Below, piece by piece: positions 54,082 through 63,470 of a DNA stretch of 64,000 nt (positions within the stretch are counted from its first letter, which is position 1; each line of letters begins with the position of its first letter). A program made the translations under genes and the position numbers. Location of the stretch: positions 194,702-258,701 of the forward strand of contig CALHCF010000009.1 in NCBI GenBank assembly GCA_937930635.1, written 5' to 3'. The stretch is from an uncultured Rhizobiaceae group bacterium. GTDB taxonomy: Bacteria; Pseudomonadota; Alphaproteobacteria; Rhizobiales; Rhizobiaceae. The notes beneath the pieces are model-generated. The model worked only from the letters and a program-made list of their open reading frames with translations, was not told the origin of the DNA and ran no database searches.

Positions 54082-55515
54082 ATGACATCGTTTCACACGA
54101 ACCCTGAAGACACCGTGCTGACATTGACGCCTCAAAATGAGGAGAAAAAATCGGAGCTGCGCGGCGTTGAAAACATGGCAGAGGCGGCCCAATGGCTGAT
54201 TGCACGGGGCATTGAGGACATTGAGTGCATCACACCTGACATAGCCGGGGTTGTTCGCGGCAAGATGATGCCATCGACCAAATTCGTTGCAGCTTCAACG
54301 CTGGCCCTGCCAAGTTCTGTTTTCATGCAGACGATTTCGGGCGAATACCCCGAAGAAAGCGACACCTTTCGCTACCCGCCCCACGATGGCGATTTGAGGT
54401 TGATACCTGACCTTTCGACCCTGTGTGCTGTACCGTGGGAAACAGACCCGACGGCGCAGATCATCTGCGATATGAGCGATCATAAGGGGACACCAGTCGG
54501 TTACACCCCGCGCGCGGTCTTGCGCAACGTCGTTGACGCCTATCTGGCCAAAGGCTGGAAACCAGTCGTTGCGCCCGAAATCGAGTTCTATCTCGTCAAA
54601 ACCAACGAAGACCCGGATTTTCCTCTGGAACCGCCAATTGGCCGCTCCGGGCGACCCATCGCCGGTGGCAATGGCTATTCAATTGCCGGCGTGAACGAGT
54701 TCGATGAACTGATCGACGATATCTACGATTACTCCAGCGCTCAGGGGTTGGAAATCGAGACACTCATACATGAAGAAGGCGCTGCACAGCTTGAGATCAA
54801 CCTCAATCATGGGGATCCGGTGATGCTGGCTGATCAGGTGTTTCAGTTCAAACGCACCATTCGTGAAGCCGCTCTCAAGCACGGCATGTATGCAACTTTC
54901 ATGGCCAAGCCAATTCAGGGACAGCCGGGGTCCGCCATGCATATCCACCAGTCGGTGGTGGATGCAGAAACCGGATCCAATATTTTTTCAACCAGCGCCG
55001 GTGAAGAGTCAGATCACTTCCGCTCCTTTATCGCAGGTATGCAACACTATCTGCCGCGAGCACTGGTTGTCATGGCGCCCTATGTGAATTCCTATCGCAG
55101 GCTGACGACCCATTCATCAGCGCCGGTCAATGTGCAATGGGGATACGATAACAGGACAACGGGCCTGCGTATTCCGGTTTCTGACCCTGGTTCACGCCGG
55201 GTAGAGAACCGCCTCCCCTCCTCTGACGCAAACCCTTATCTCGCCATGGCAGCCTCACTGGCTTGCGGCTATCTGGGAATGGTTCAGAAACTGGTTCCTG
55301 AATCGGCAATAAGCTCGACCGCCAACGAGGGCAACAACAGCCTGCCGCGCGGATTGCTGGATGCACTTTCGTTGTTTGAAGACGATGATGGTCTCAAGGG
55401 ATTGCTGGGCGAAGAATTCATGGGAGTCTATGCCGCGATCAAACGCGAGGAATTCGAAACCTTCATGAAGGTGATTTCTCCCTGGGAGCGCGAATACCTC
55501 TTGCTCAACGTCTGA
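54082..55515 (+). CDS. puuA: Glutamine synthetase-like, gamma-glutamylputrescine synthetase
   Basis: Glutamine synthetase-fold ligase (477 residues) that most likely joins glutamate to putrescine with ATP. The N-terminal beta-grasp region (IEDIECITPDIAGVVRGKMMP) and the catalytic domain (VVAPEIEFYLV, GAAQLEINLNHGD, PGSAMHIHQSV, NRTTGLRIP) are complete. The preference for PuuA over true GlnA comes from the FAD oxidoreductase six bases downstream and the putrescine importer nearby. Divergent from the HerA-like gene; 153 bases between the two starts. Other gamma-glutamylamine synthetases cannot be excluded. Confidence 0.88.
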   Translation: MTSFHTNPEDTVLTLTPQNEEKKSELRGVENMAEAAQWLIARGIEDIECITPDIAGVVRGKMMPSTKFVAASTLALPSSVFMQTISGEYPEESDTFRYPPHDGDLRLIPDLSTLCAVPWETDPTAQIICDMSDHKGTPVGYTPRAVLRNVVDAYLAKGWKPVVAPEIEFYLVKTNEDPDFPLEPPIGRSGRPIAGGNGYSIAGVNEFDELIDDIYDYSSAQGLEIETLIHEEGAAQLEINLNHGDPVMLADQVFQFKRTIREAALKHGMYATFMAKPIQGQPGSAMHIHQSVVDAETGSNIFSTSAGEESDHFRSFIAGMQHYLPRALVVMAPYVNSYRRLTTHSSAPVNVQWGYDNRTTGLRIPVSDPGSRRVENRLPSSDANPYLAMAASLACGYLGMVQKLVPESAISSTANEGNNSLPRGLLDALSLFEDDDGLKGLLGEEFMGVYAAIKREEFETFMKVISPWEREYLLLNV

Positions 55516-55521
55516 TCTGGA

Positions 55522-56808
55522 ATGACGCTGTACCAATCCCCGATCTCGCCCGGACGCTCATGGTACGAGGACAGTTGCGGCGAAAGACCTCATTATCCGC
55601 AACTTGACGATAATCGGCATTGCGATGTGGTGATTGTTGGCGGCGGTTTCTGCGGCCTTTCCTGCGCCCTTCATCTTGCCAGCAACGGAGTGGATGTCGT
55701 GGTGCTGGAAGCACATCGCCTTGGCGATGGGGCGTCGGGGCGCAATGGCGGACAGATCGGCTCAGGGCATCGCGCCGGTGTTCTTGAACTGGAACACGAG
55801 CTGGGTTTTGAACGCAGCAAGGCGCTGTGGGACCTTGCGCAGGATGCCAAAAAAGCACTGATCGAAACGGCAGAAAATCATGGATTTGAGACCGATTATC
55901 AACCCGGTCAACTGACGCCGCTGCACCGCCGGCGTTTCGAGAAAGAAACGCAGGCAGAGGTAGCCGCCTTACACGACCGCTATGGCTACGAGGAAATTGG
56001 CTTTCTGCACCGTGATGCGATGGCAGAGGCCCTTGGCAGCAGGGCCTATTATGGCGGCACCCGCGACAACGGGACAGGCCATATCCACCCGATGAAATAT
56101 CTGATTGGTCTTGGAAAGGCCGTTTCGGCTGCTGGGGCATCGGTATTTGAAGAGACACCGGCAACAAAAATTACCGGGGGGCCGAAAATCAGTATCGAAA
56201 CACCAAGGGGAACAATCACCGCTGATCGTTGTCTGTTGGCGATGAACGGTTATCACAACGATATGCGTGCGGAGCTTGCCTCTCATGTGATGCCGATTCA
56301 AAGCTTTATCGGCGCGACCGTTCCTCTGGAGGCCGACACGAGCGTTCTGCCCAACGGCGAAGCTGTCGATGACAGTCGCTTCGTCGTGCGTTACTTCAGA
56401 AAATCAAAAGACAACCGATTGTTGTTTGGAGGCCGCGAGGCCTACGGGAGTGCTGCACCAGGGAACATCCGGCGCACCATTCGAAAGCAGATCACGGAAA
56501 TCTATCCGCAACTGGCCGACATTGAACTTACCCACGCCTGGGGCGGGAATGTGGCCATCACTATGCCCCGCCATCCTTATGTGCGCGAACTGGAAAACGG
56601 GTTATGGACTGCTGGCGGGTTTTCCGGCCATGGGGTGATGTTGTCAAACTATACGGGGCGGATGATTGCACAAAATTTTCTTGGTCAAAGTGAACAGATA
56701 AAACTTCTGCAAGACCTTGAAATCAAGCCGTTTCCGGGAGGCTCCACCTTCCGCAACCCGTTAAAGATTCTGGCTCTGACCTGGTACGCCATGCTCGACC
56801 GGATTTAG
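55522..56808 (+). CDS. puuB: FAD-dependent oxidoreductase, gamma-glutamylputrescine oxidase-like
   Basis: Flavoprotein amine oxidase of the DAO family (428 residues) acting on the product of PuuA. FAD Rossmann motif near residue 38 (VVIVGGGFCGLSCALHLA), then DGASGRNGGQIGSGHR and the C-terminal WTAGGFSGHGVMLSNYTG flavin contact. It begins six bases after puuA. Converts gamma-glutamylputrescine to the aldehyde with release of ammonia and H2O2 in the Puu pathway. Convergent with the KAS III-like gene. Sarcosine-type specificity is possible but less likely next to puuA. Confidence 0.9.
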   Translation: MTLYQSPISPGRSWYEDSCGERPHYPQLDDNRHCDVVIVGGGFCGLSCALHLASNGVDVVVLEAHRLGDGASGRNGGQIGSGHRAGVLELEHELGFERSKALWDLAQDAKKALIETAENHGFETDYQPGQLTPLHRRRFEKETQAEVAALHDRYGYEEIGFLHRDAMAEALGSRAYYGGTRDNGTGHIHPMKYLIGLGKAVSAAGASVFEETPATKITGGPKISIETPRGTITADRCLLAMNGYHNDMRAELASHVMPIQSFIGATVPLEADTSVLPNGEAVDDSRFVVRYFRKSKDNRLLFGGREAYGSAAPGNIRRTIRKQITEIYPQLADIELTHAWGGNVAITMPRHPYVRELENGLWTAGGFSGHGVMLSNYTGRMIAQNFLGQSEQIKLLQDLEIKPFPGGSTFRNPLKILALTWYAMLDRI

Positions 56809-56865
56809 CTTTTTGGTGTAGTGAAGCAACGACGAACGAAATTCGTGAAACGCCTGTCTGAAAGC

Positions 56866-57993
56866 TCAATCGAGCTTCCGCACAATAACATTGCCAACCG
56901 AATAGCCCGCGCCAAAAGAGCAGATTATGCCAATCGCATCTTTGGGGAGGTCATCGCTGTTTTGTGAAAATGCTATTATCGAACCTGCCGAAGATGTGTT
57001 CGCATATTCCTGCAGAATGTTTGGCTGTTCATCAGGCTTGGGGACCCGGCCGAGGACCTTGCGGCCAATAAAATCGTTCATCGATTTGTTGGCCTGATGC
57101 AGCCACATGCGATTCAGCTTTGCAGGGTCGATCCCCTCCTGTTCGCAATGACTGACCACCATATCAGAGACAATAGGCACCACCTGTTTGAACACCTGGC
57201 GGCCATTTTGCATGAACTGCATGTCACGGCGGTCGCAAACGCCATCGGGCCGGGTGCGCCGCAAAAACCCGTTATTGTTTCGGATATTGTTTGAAAACTG
57301 GGTCAGGCAGCGGGTCGACAATATCTCAAACTGACCTTTGGCCGTTGCCTGCGATTTTTCTTCCAGCACGACAGCGGTGCAAACATCACCAAAAATGAAA
57401 TGGCAATCCCGGTCCCGCCACTCCAGATGACCCGAGCATATTTCCGGATTGACCATGAGAATACAGTTGGCCGACCCTGAGCGGATCATATCAGCAGCCG
57501 CCTGAATGCCGAAGGTGGCCGATGAACACGCGACGTTCATATCGAAGCCGAAACCCTGGATGCCCAACGCTTCCTGAATTTCAATGGCGATTGCTGGATA
57601 AGCGCGCTCATGATTGGAGGCAGCGCAGATCACGGCATCAACTTCGTCAGGTCTGCGGCCAGCTCTTTGCAAGGCATTTCGGGCTGCTTCAAGTGCCATC
57701 TCTGTCATGATGCCCGGTTCATCATCATCGCGCTGGCGCAGTTGCGGGTGCATGATTTCAGGATCCAGCACACCGACCTTGTCCATGACATGACGCCGCT
57801 CGATGCCTGAGGCCTTGAAGATGAAATCTTCGCTGGAGTGCTCCATCGGTGTTCGCTCACCGCTGGCTATCTCTTCAGCAAATTGCTCGTTTTGAGCATC
57901 CGCATAAGCATTATACGCCTCCACCAATTCAGCGTTGGTGATGACTTCCGGGGGTGTAAAAACACCCGTCGCGCTAATGACAACCTGTCGCAT
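56866..57993 (-). CDS. Beta-ketoacyl-ACP synthase III-like enzyme
   Basis: Thiolase-fold condensing enzyme, 375 residues. The catalytic triad is complete: C156 in NVACSSATF, H299 in LHQAN and N332 in NTSSAG. It closely resembles the Pseudomonas aeruginosa PA3286 type, a FabH-like enzyme that uses medium-chain acyl-CoA such as octanoyl-CoA to feed fatty-acid synthesis, rather than the standard FabH. I conclude this from the N-terminal segment SSEDFIFKASGIERRHVMDK and EICSGHLEWRDRD. Single gene; no acyl-carrier or FabD gene beside it. Substrate length is inferred. Confidence 0.88.
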   Translation of the reverse strand: MRQVVISATGVFTPPEVITNAELVEAYNAYADAQNEQFAEEIASGERTPMEHSSEDFIFKASGIERRHVMDKVGVLDPEIMHPQLRQRDDDEPGIMTEMALEAARNALQRAGRRPDEVDAVICAASNHERAYPAIAIEIQEALGIQGFGFDMNVACSSATFGIQAAADMIRSGSANCILMVNPEICSGHLEWRDRDCHFIFGDVCTAVVLEEKSQATAKGQFEILSTRCLTQFSNNIRNNNGFLRRTRPDGVCDRRDMQFMQNGRQVFKQVVPIVSDMVVSHCEQEGIDPAKLNRMWLHQANKSMNDFIGRKVLGRVPKPDEQPNILQEYANTSSAGSIIAFSQNSDDLPKDAIGIICSFGAGYSVGNVIVRKLD

Positions 57994-58077
57994 ATTCGCT
58001 CGTGACCCCTTGTGTTGTGATCAAAACTAGGACCAACTGGTCTCGATCACAAGCGCAGCCAGCATCCGGCAACACAT

Positions 58078-59271
58078 ATGATTCCCATGATTTCGGCCAA
58101 TCCATCCGCCCGCGACTGTATTTCAATGCTTGAACGGTTGGTCGCCTTCGACACCACGTCGCGAAACTCCAATCTTGCTTTGATTGAAGATGTCCAAACC
58201 TTGTTGTCGCAATTGGGTATCGAATCGAGACTGACCTTCAATGATGAACGCAGCAAGGCCAATCTGTGGGCTACAATCGGGCCAGCTGATCGCGGAGGAA
58301 TTGTGCTTTCCGGCCACACCGATGTCGTGCCGGTGGATGGTCAGGACTGGACGTCCGATCCGTTTGGGATGGACGAACGAGACGGGCGGCTATTTGGACG
58401 AGGGGTTGCTGACATGAAAGGTTTTGTAGCCTGTTGTGTTGCTCATGCAGCCCGGATGAACGCAGCCAGCTTAAAGACACCGCTGCATTTTGCCTTTTCC
58501 TATGATGAAGAAGTTGGCTGCACGGGTGTACGAGGCCTGATTGATGACATGAGCGAGAACCTGCCCTCTCCGCTTGCTGTCATTGTCGGTGAACCGACAT
58601 CCATGCAGATTATCGGCGCCCACAAGGGAGGCCACAGCTATGTCACCACCGTTCATGGTGTGGATGGTCATTCGAGTGCCCCGGATCTGGGCGCAAACGC
58701 GATTTTTCATGGCGCGCGCATCATTGGTTTTATCGAGAAACTGGGACAACGACTGAAAGAGGGAGGAGACCCAACAAACGGTTTCTCACCTCACTACACC
58801 ACGGTTGACTGTGGTCTGATAGAAGGCGGTACCGCTGGCAATATTATTCCTGCCCGCTGTGAATTTCATTGGGGCTTTCGCAATGTTCCAGGAGATGACA
58901 CGGATGCCCTGTGCAACGAAGTATTCGATTTTATCACCCGTGAGATCGAGCCTCCGCTCAAAGCCATTTCACCCAAAGCTGGCGTTACCCATGAACTCAG
59001 GCATCATCTGCCTGCAATGACCCCGGATGAACAATCGCCTGCAGAAACATTGTTGCGTCATCTCACCGGCCTCAATCAATCCGGACGGGTGTCCTATGGT
59101 ACAGAGGCATCGCATTTCCAGAATGCAGGGGTGCCCGGCGTGATCTTTGGCCCCGGCTCCATCGAACAAGCCCATTTGCCAGACGAATTTATCGATGTCT
59201 CCCAAATGGAAGCCTGCCATGACTTCCTGATCAAGTTGACCGACTGGGCGGCGAACAATGATGAAATCTGA
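58078..59271 (+). CDS. argE: Acetylornithine deacetylase (ArgE), M20 family
   Basis: Zinc-dependent deacylase of the M20 peptidase family that removes the acetyl group of N-acetylornithine in arginine synthesis. 397 residues; start at ATG 58078 or 58087. Metal-site segments are SGHTDVVPVDG (His), GRGVADMKGF (Asp) and SYDEEVGCTG (Glu pair). The dimerisation domain is at about 180-290. First of three overlapping genes. An adjacent polyamine/ornithine function fits the Puu genes, but other M20 amidohydrolases remain possible. Confidence 0.9.
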   Translation: MIPMISANPSARDCISMLERLVAFDTTSRNSNLALIEDVQTLLSQLGIESRLTFNDERSKANLWATIGPADRGGIVLSGHTDVVPVDGQDWTSDPFGMDERDGRLFGRGVADMKGFVACCVAHAARMNAASLKTPLHFAFSYDEEVGCTGVRGLIDDMSENLPSPLAVIVGEPTSMQIIGAHKGGHSYVTTVHGVDGHSSAPDLGANAIFHGARIIGFIEKLGQRLKEGGDPTNGFSPHYTTVDCGLIEGGTAGNIIPARCEFHWGFRNVPGDDTDALCNEVFDFITREIEPPLKAISPKAGVTHELRHHLPAMTPDEQSPAETLLRHLTGLNQSGRVSYGTEASHFQNAGVPGVIFGPGSIEQAHLPDEFIDVSQMEACHDFLIKLTDWAANNDEI

Positions 59272-60268
59272 TTGTGCGGCCTTTCGGTTCCTGATTGTCC
59301 TTTGCCTTGTGCTGATCAATCAATCAGCGTTGGCGCAAAGTGGTCTGATCCCTAAGACATGGCAATCAGCCTATTTTGCCGATAACCCGCTTGTTGGAAA
59401 AACATTCGACGGCGCAGGAAAACCCGTCACAGAAACCGAAATTACCACGGCGCTTTCAACCCATGATTTTGTGCTGCTGGGAGAAACCCATTCCAATGCC
59501 GATCACCATATTATTCAGGCGCGAGCGCTTGAAGCACTGGTCGCAGCGGGCCGCACGCCGGCGGTTATTCTGGAAATGGTTCCTGCAAAACTTGCCAATC
59601 AACTGAACAATCCAAACCTTGATACCGACCCTCAACTCGACGATCTGGCGAAACGGCTGAAATGGGAAGAGCGGGGCTGGTTTACCTGGGAAATCTACCG
59701 GCCAATTGCCATGGCTGCGGTGCGCAATAAACTTCCGCTTGTTGCCGGTAACCTTGACCGCGAAGTCACACGGTCTGTTTCCAGAAAGGGGATCGGCGCC
59801 CTCCCCAAGCTTCAGCAGGAACGTTATGGGCTCCAACAGCCTTTGCCAGACACGCATGATGCTTCACTGCAAAAGGAACTCGCAGATTCCCATTGCGGTC
59901 TCCTGCCAGAACAGGCGCTTGCTCCCATGGCGATGGTGCAAAGGGCGCGAGACGGTTCAATGGCCGATGCCCTGTTACAGGCAAACTCCGGGAACGGCGC
60001 CGTTCTCATTGCGGGCCGCGGGCATGTGCGCAGGGATCGCGGTGTAGCTTTCCCCTTGCGGCTTCTGGCTCCCGGAAAATCGATAGTCTCCGTCGGTCTT
60101 ATGGAAGTGGATGAAAAACGAACCCGGGTCGAGGATTACCGGCTTGAAGGCGACGATGGAAAACCACTGTTTAATTTCGTCATATTCACTCCCCGCTCTG
60201 ACATCAAAGACCATTGCGCAGAACTCAAAAAACGGTTCAAAAAGAGCCAACCAAAAAATGGAAACTGA
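59258..60268 (+). CDS. ChaN family (haem-binding, Tiki-like) protein
   Basis: Predicted secreted or membrane-attached protein, 336 residues. A signal peptide (FLIVLCLVLINQSALA) precedes the ChaN domain: DFVLLGETHSNADHHIIQ, PAVILEMVPAKL, IAGRGHVRRDRGV. The first two histidines (GETH and DHH) match the Tiki/ChaN metal or haem site. No lipobox cysteine is evident. It overlaps argE by 14 bases and the downstream PLP gene by 11 bases. Function is poorly known; iron or haem uptake has been suggested for some members. Confidence 0.85.
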   Translation: MMKSDCAAFRFLIVLCLVLINQSALAQSGLIPKTWQSAYFADNPLVGKTFDGAGKPVTETEITTALSTHDFVLLGETHSNADHHIIQARALEALVAAGRTPAVILEMVPAKLANQLNNPNLDTDPQLDDLAKRLKWEERGWFTWEIYRPIAMAAVRNKLPLVAGNLDREVTRSVSRKGIGALPKLQQERYGLQQPLPDTHDASLQKELADSHCGLLPEQALAPMAMVQRARDGSMADALLQANSGNGAVLIAGRGHVRRDRGVAFPLRLLAPGKSIVSVGLMEVDEKRTRVEDYRLEGDDGKPLFNFVIFTPRSDIKDHCAELKKRFKKSQPKNGN

Positions 60269-61412
60269 AGCGCCAGTGGCTGACAGAAAAAACGCACCAT
60301 CTCTGGACACTCTTTTTGCGCAAGCCAACGGCGCAATTGATGCGCAGACCGGCGCAGTCGTGCCACCTGTTCAGTCAGCGACCACGTTTGTTCGCGATGA
60401 ATTATATCAACCGATTTCTCCCAATCACGTCTACAGCCGCGACGACAATGATCTACTTCGCCTGACCGAAGAAATGCTCGCACGGGCCGAACATGCTGAA
60501 GACGGATTATTGCTGCCATCAGGTATGGCCGCCGTTGCCAGTGTCATGCGAACCGTTGGCAATGGTGGTCGCATCATCCTGCAATCCGGCATCTACTGGG
60601 GCACAACAAAATTCGCGCGGGACTTCTGTAACAGACGCGGAATTGACCTCATTGAGGTGGATTGCGCTGATATTGATGCCCTGCGGGACGTGGCTAAACC
60701 GGCCGATATTTTGTGGATCGAGACACCCTCCAATCCTTATCTGAAAACGGTTGATATTGCTGCGTGCTCGAAGATTGCACGAGCCATCGGGGCTGCCCTG
60801 GTGGTGGATTCCACAGCAGCAACACCAGTGCTTTCACAACCGCTCGACCTGGGCGCCGATATTGTCATGCATTCTGCAACCAAGGCCATTAACGGTCATA
60901 GTGATGTGCTGGCAGGTTTTCTGGCTTGTGCAAGACAAGAAAGCGATTTGTGGCAGCTGATGCGTGCAGACCGGCATGATGCAGGCGCGATGATCGGCTC
61001 TTTTGAGGCCTGGCTGTTGATCCGCGGCATGCGGACCCTTCCCCTGCGCGTTGAGCGCATGAGCGCAACCGCCCTTTCGATTGCACAATTTCTGGACTCG
61101 CATCCACGTGTTGAAAAAGTCTTGTATCCCGGATTGCCAGATGATCCGGGGCATGACGTTGCCTGCCGTCAGATGAGCGGTGGCTATGGCTCTCTGCTCT
61201 CCTTTCTGGTTCGCGGGTCGAGAGAACAGGCCCTGGAAAGTGTGGGCAAACTGAAGCTGTTCAAGCGTGCCACCTCGCTGGGCGGCGTTGAAAGCCTGGT
61301 CGAGCACCGCCACACCATTGAGGATACAGTACCAGACACGCTGTTGCGCCTTTCCGTTGGCATTGAAAATCCAACTAACCTGATCGGTGACCTTGAAGCG
61401 GCGTTAACCTAG
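60258..61412 (+). CDS. Cys/Met metabolism PLP-dependent enzyme (cystathionine gamma-synthase/beta-lyase family)
   Basis: Trans-sulfuration enzyme using pyridoxal phosphate, 384 residues. The ATG at 60258 overlaps the ChaN stop by 11 bases; upstream in-frame ATGs run deeper into that gene. The PLP lysine is about K209 in HSATKAINGHSDVLAG; YSRDDNDLLRLTE and IETPSNPYLKTVDI are family segments. Which reaction (MetB, MetC or a related lyase) cannot be decided from sequence alone; MetC-like beta-lyase is the commonest annotation of this subgroup. Translationally coupled to ChaN. Confidence 0.88.
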   Translation: METEAPVADRKNAPSLDTLFAQANGAIDAQTGAVVPPVQSATTFVRDELYQPISPNHVYSRDDNDLLRLTEEMLARAEHAEDGLLLPSGMAAVASVMRTVGNGGRIILQSGIYWGTTKFARDFCNRRGIDLIEVDCADIDALRDVAKPADILWIETPSNPYLKTVDIAACSKIARAIGAALVVDSTAATPVLSQPLDLGADIVMHSATKAINGHSDVLAGFLACARQESDLWQLMRADRHDAGAMIGSFEAWLLIRGMRTLPLRVERMSATALSIAQFLDSHPRVEKVLYPGLPDDPGHDVACRQMSGGYGSLLSFLVRGSREQALESVGKLKLFKRATSLGGVESLVEHRHTIEDTVPDTLLRLSVGIENPTNLIGDLEAALT

Positions 61413-61504
61413 ATTTCAAACAGGCATTCGCGTTTACCCGCTTGTTAAGGCTCTCGCTGGCATGATCCCGTCCGAATTTGCCAACATCAAGACGGGAAAT
61501 CTTT

Positions 61505-62482
61505 ATGGTTCACCAACGCCGCAAAAGCGACAATAAACAAGGTTCAAGCGCTACCAGGAAAGAGTGGCCGACCGTTGCTCGCCAAAAAGAAAAACGTGCT
61601 TTACTGCTTGCGAAATCGAGCCGCGGTGTTGCCGTTTTCGATGCGCATGAGCGTCTCATTGACTGCAATGATTCCTTTCGCAACTTTCACAATCTCCCAG
61701 ACAATCTGGGCGTGGAAGGAACCTTATTTTCCGATATTCTCAACCATCAGGTCGATACAGGAAATTTTGAAGGTACAGACCCGCAGACTTATGTGGCGTC
61801 TCACTTCAACACTGTGCGCAATGCCAAACTGGGAACACGTATTGAAAGCCTTCCGGATGGACGGACCGTTTCGGTTGGGCATATTCCTGTTGAAAGCGGT
61901 GGCTGGATCACAACGCTTGACGATATGAGCAACATCTTCGCAATAAAAGATGAACTGGAACATGCTGGTTTTTACGACCGCCGTACCAGCCTGCCCAACA
62001 AACGTGTTTTGCTGAAATGCATTGAAGATGCCTATGTCAACAGTTGGGAAGAAGAGTATTTTGCGGTTCATTACCTCAAGATCACCAACCTGAACGACCT
62101 GAGCGCACGCCTTAGCGAACACGGCGTTCATATGCTCATGAAACGGGTAGCTTGCCGCCTGCGCGATTCAGTCCGTAAGGAAGACCTAGTTGCCAAGGTA
62201 GAGGGTGCAGAATTTGCAGTCATTCAGCAATCAATGACCGAGCCGGATGACGGACAGGCGATGGCCACCCGTCTCCTCACGACCCTGCAAATGCCGTATG
62301 AAGTTGATGGTGTGACCGTTCTTGTCGAGTTCGTGGTCGGCATCGCGCTGCCAAACGCAGAAAACGACTGCGAAAAGCATATGCTCGAATCTGCCCGCGA
62401 GGCCTGCGACGTTGCCGTACATCAAACCGGACAACGCTATGCCTACGCGAAACTGGAAGACCCGGTCGCGCTTTCAGCCTGA
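61505..62482 (+). CDS. PAS plus degenerate GGDEF protein
   Basis: Cytoplasmic signalling protein of 325 residues from ATG 61505; another ATG at 61478 lacks a better site. The PAS_7-type domain covers about residues 35-140 (AVFDAHERLIDCNDSFRNFHNLPDN, GHIPVESGGWITTLDD). The GGDEF-like domain follows (about 150-315) with entry motif YDRRTSLPNKRVL, but the active loop reads VEGAEF rather than GG(D/E)EF, so cyclase activity is doubtful. No EAL domain. It may bind c-di-GMP or GTP. The second degenerate GGDEF in the window. Confidence 0.85.
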   Translation: MVHQRRKSDNKQGSSATRKEWPTVARQKEKRALLLAKSSRGVAVFDAHERLIDCNDSFRNFHNLPDNLGVEGTLFSDILNHQVDTGNFEGTDPQTYVASHFNTVRNAKLGTRIESLPDGRTVSVGHIPVESGGWITTLDDMSNIFAIKDELEHAGFYDRRTSLPNKRVLLKCIEDAYVNSWEEEYFAVHYLKITNLNDLSARLSEHGVHMLMKRVACRLRDSVRKEDLVAKVEGAEFAVIQQSMTEPDDGQAMATRLLTTLQMPYEVDGVTVLVEFVVGIALPNAENDCEKHMLESAREACDVAVHQTGQRYAYAKLEDPVALSA

Positions 62483-62504
62483 ATCCAATGATCGCGGGCG
62501 TTGT

Positions 62505-63251
62505 CTATACACAACGTCCGCCATCAACCTCCAAAGCCACTCCCGTAATAAAATCAGCTTCATCTGACACGAGATAAAGAGCGGCATTGGCCATATCGCG
62601 GGGCTGACAAAACCGACCCAGCGGGACGACGCCTTTAAACTTCTCGCGAATTTCAGGTGTATCCTCACCCATAAAATCGGCCAGCATGCCCGTTTCTCCC
62701 GCAACGGGGCAGAGCGCATTGACCCGAATATTTTTTGGCGCAAGTTCCACAGCCATGCATTTGCTGGCGTTTATGACCCAGGCTTTTGAAGCGTTATACC
62801 AGACAAGACCAGGGCGAGGCCGCAAACCGGCAGTTGATGCCGTGGTCAGGATGGTCCCTCCCCCCTGTTTCTCCATAACCGGCACGACCGAACGCGTCGC
62901 ATGATACAGGGCTTTCATGTTGACATCGCCAATACGATCAAACGTCTCCTCATCGACTGCCAGCATATCCATGTTCTTGTGAGTGAAACCGGCATTGAGG
63001 ACAAAGATATCCAGCGTTCCGAAGTTTGACAGAGCAGCCTGAACCATCGCGTTATTGTCTTTGGCAAGCGACACATCGACTTCAAGCGCAACGGCCTGTT
63101 GACCGATATCAGATGCAACACGCTGTGCCTGATCACCACGCAGATCAGCCACAACGACATTCGCCCCCTCGTCAGCAAAGCGCTTGGCCATTCCTTCGCC
63201 AAACCCTGCTCCACCACCCGTAACAATGGCCGTTTTTCCTTCCAGACGCAT
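62505..63251 (-). CDS. SDR family oxidoreductase
   Basis: Short-chain dehydrogenase/reductase, 248 residues from ATG 63251; starts six or two codons earlier are possible. Classical Rossmann motif TGGGAGFGEGMA (about residue 10), NAG at about 83 (FVLNAGFTH), the catalytic Ser in TASTAGL and Tyr-Lys in YNASK. NAD(P)-dependent, probably a 3-oxoacyl or sugar-alcohol dehydrogenase; substrate not evident. Convergent with the PAS-GGDEF gene and divergent from the GNAT gene. Confidence 0.9.
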   Translation of the reverse strand: MRLEGKTAIVTGGGAGFGEGMAKRFADEGANVVVADLRGDQAQRVASDIGQQAVALEVDVSLAKDNNAMVQAALSNFGTLDIFVLNAGFTHKNMDMLAVDEETFDRIGDVNMKALYHATRSVVPVMEKQGGGTILTTASTAGLRPRPGLVWYNASKAWVINASKCMAVELAPKNIRVNALCPVAGETGMLADFMGEDTPEIREKFKGVVPLGRFCQPRDMANAALYLVSDEADFITGVALEVDGGRCV

Positions 63252-63470
63252 GGTGTTCTCCATTCTCAAACAACCCAGGATGGATACTGGGCTAAATATC
63301 TTTGACCCCGGTCATGACACGTTCTGCCAAAATAAAACAAGCATGATTGACGACTGGCCGTCTTTGGGCGCATTGGCTATCGTCCGCAATGTCGCACCGT
63401 ACGGGTTCGCGCAAAGTGCGGTGGATTTGAATAACACTCCTCTTCAACATCCTCAGTCTGGTGAAAAATC

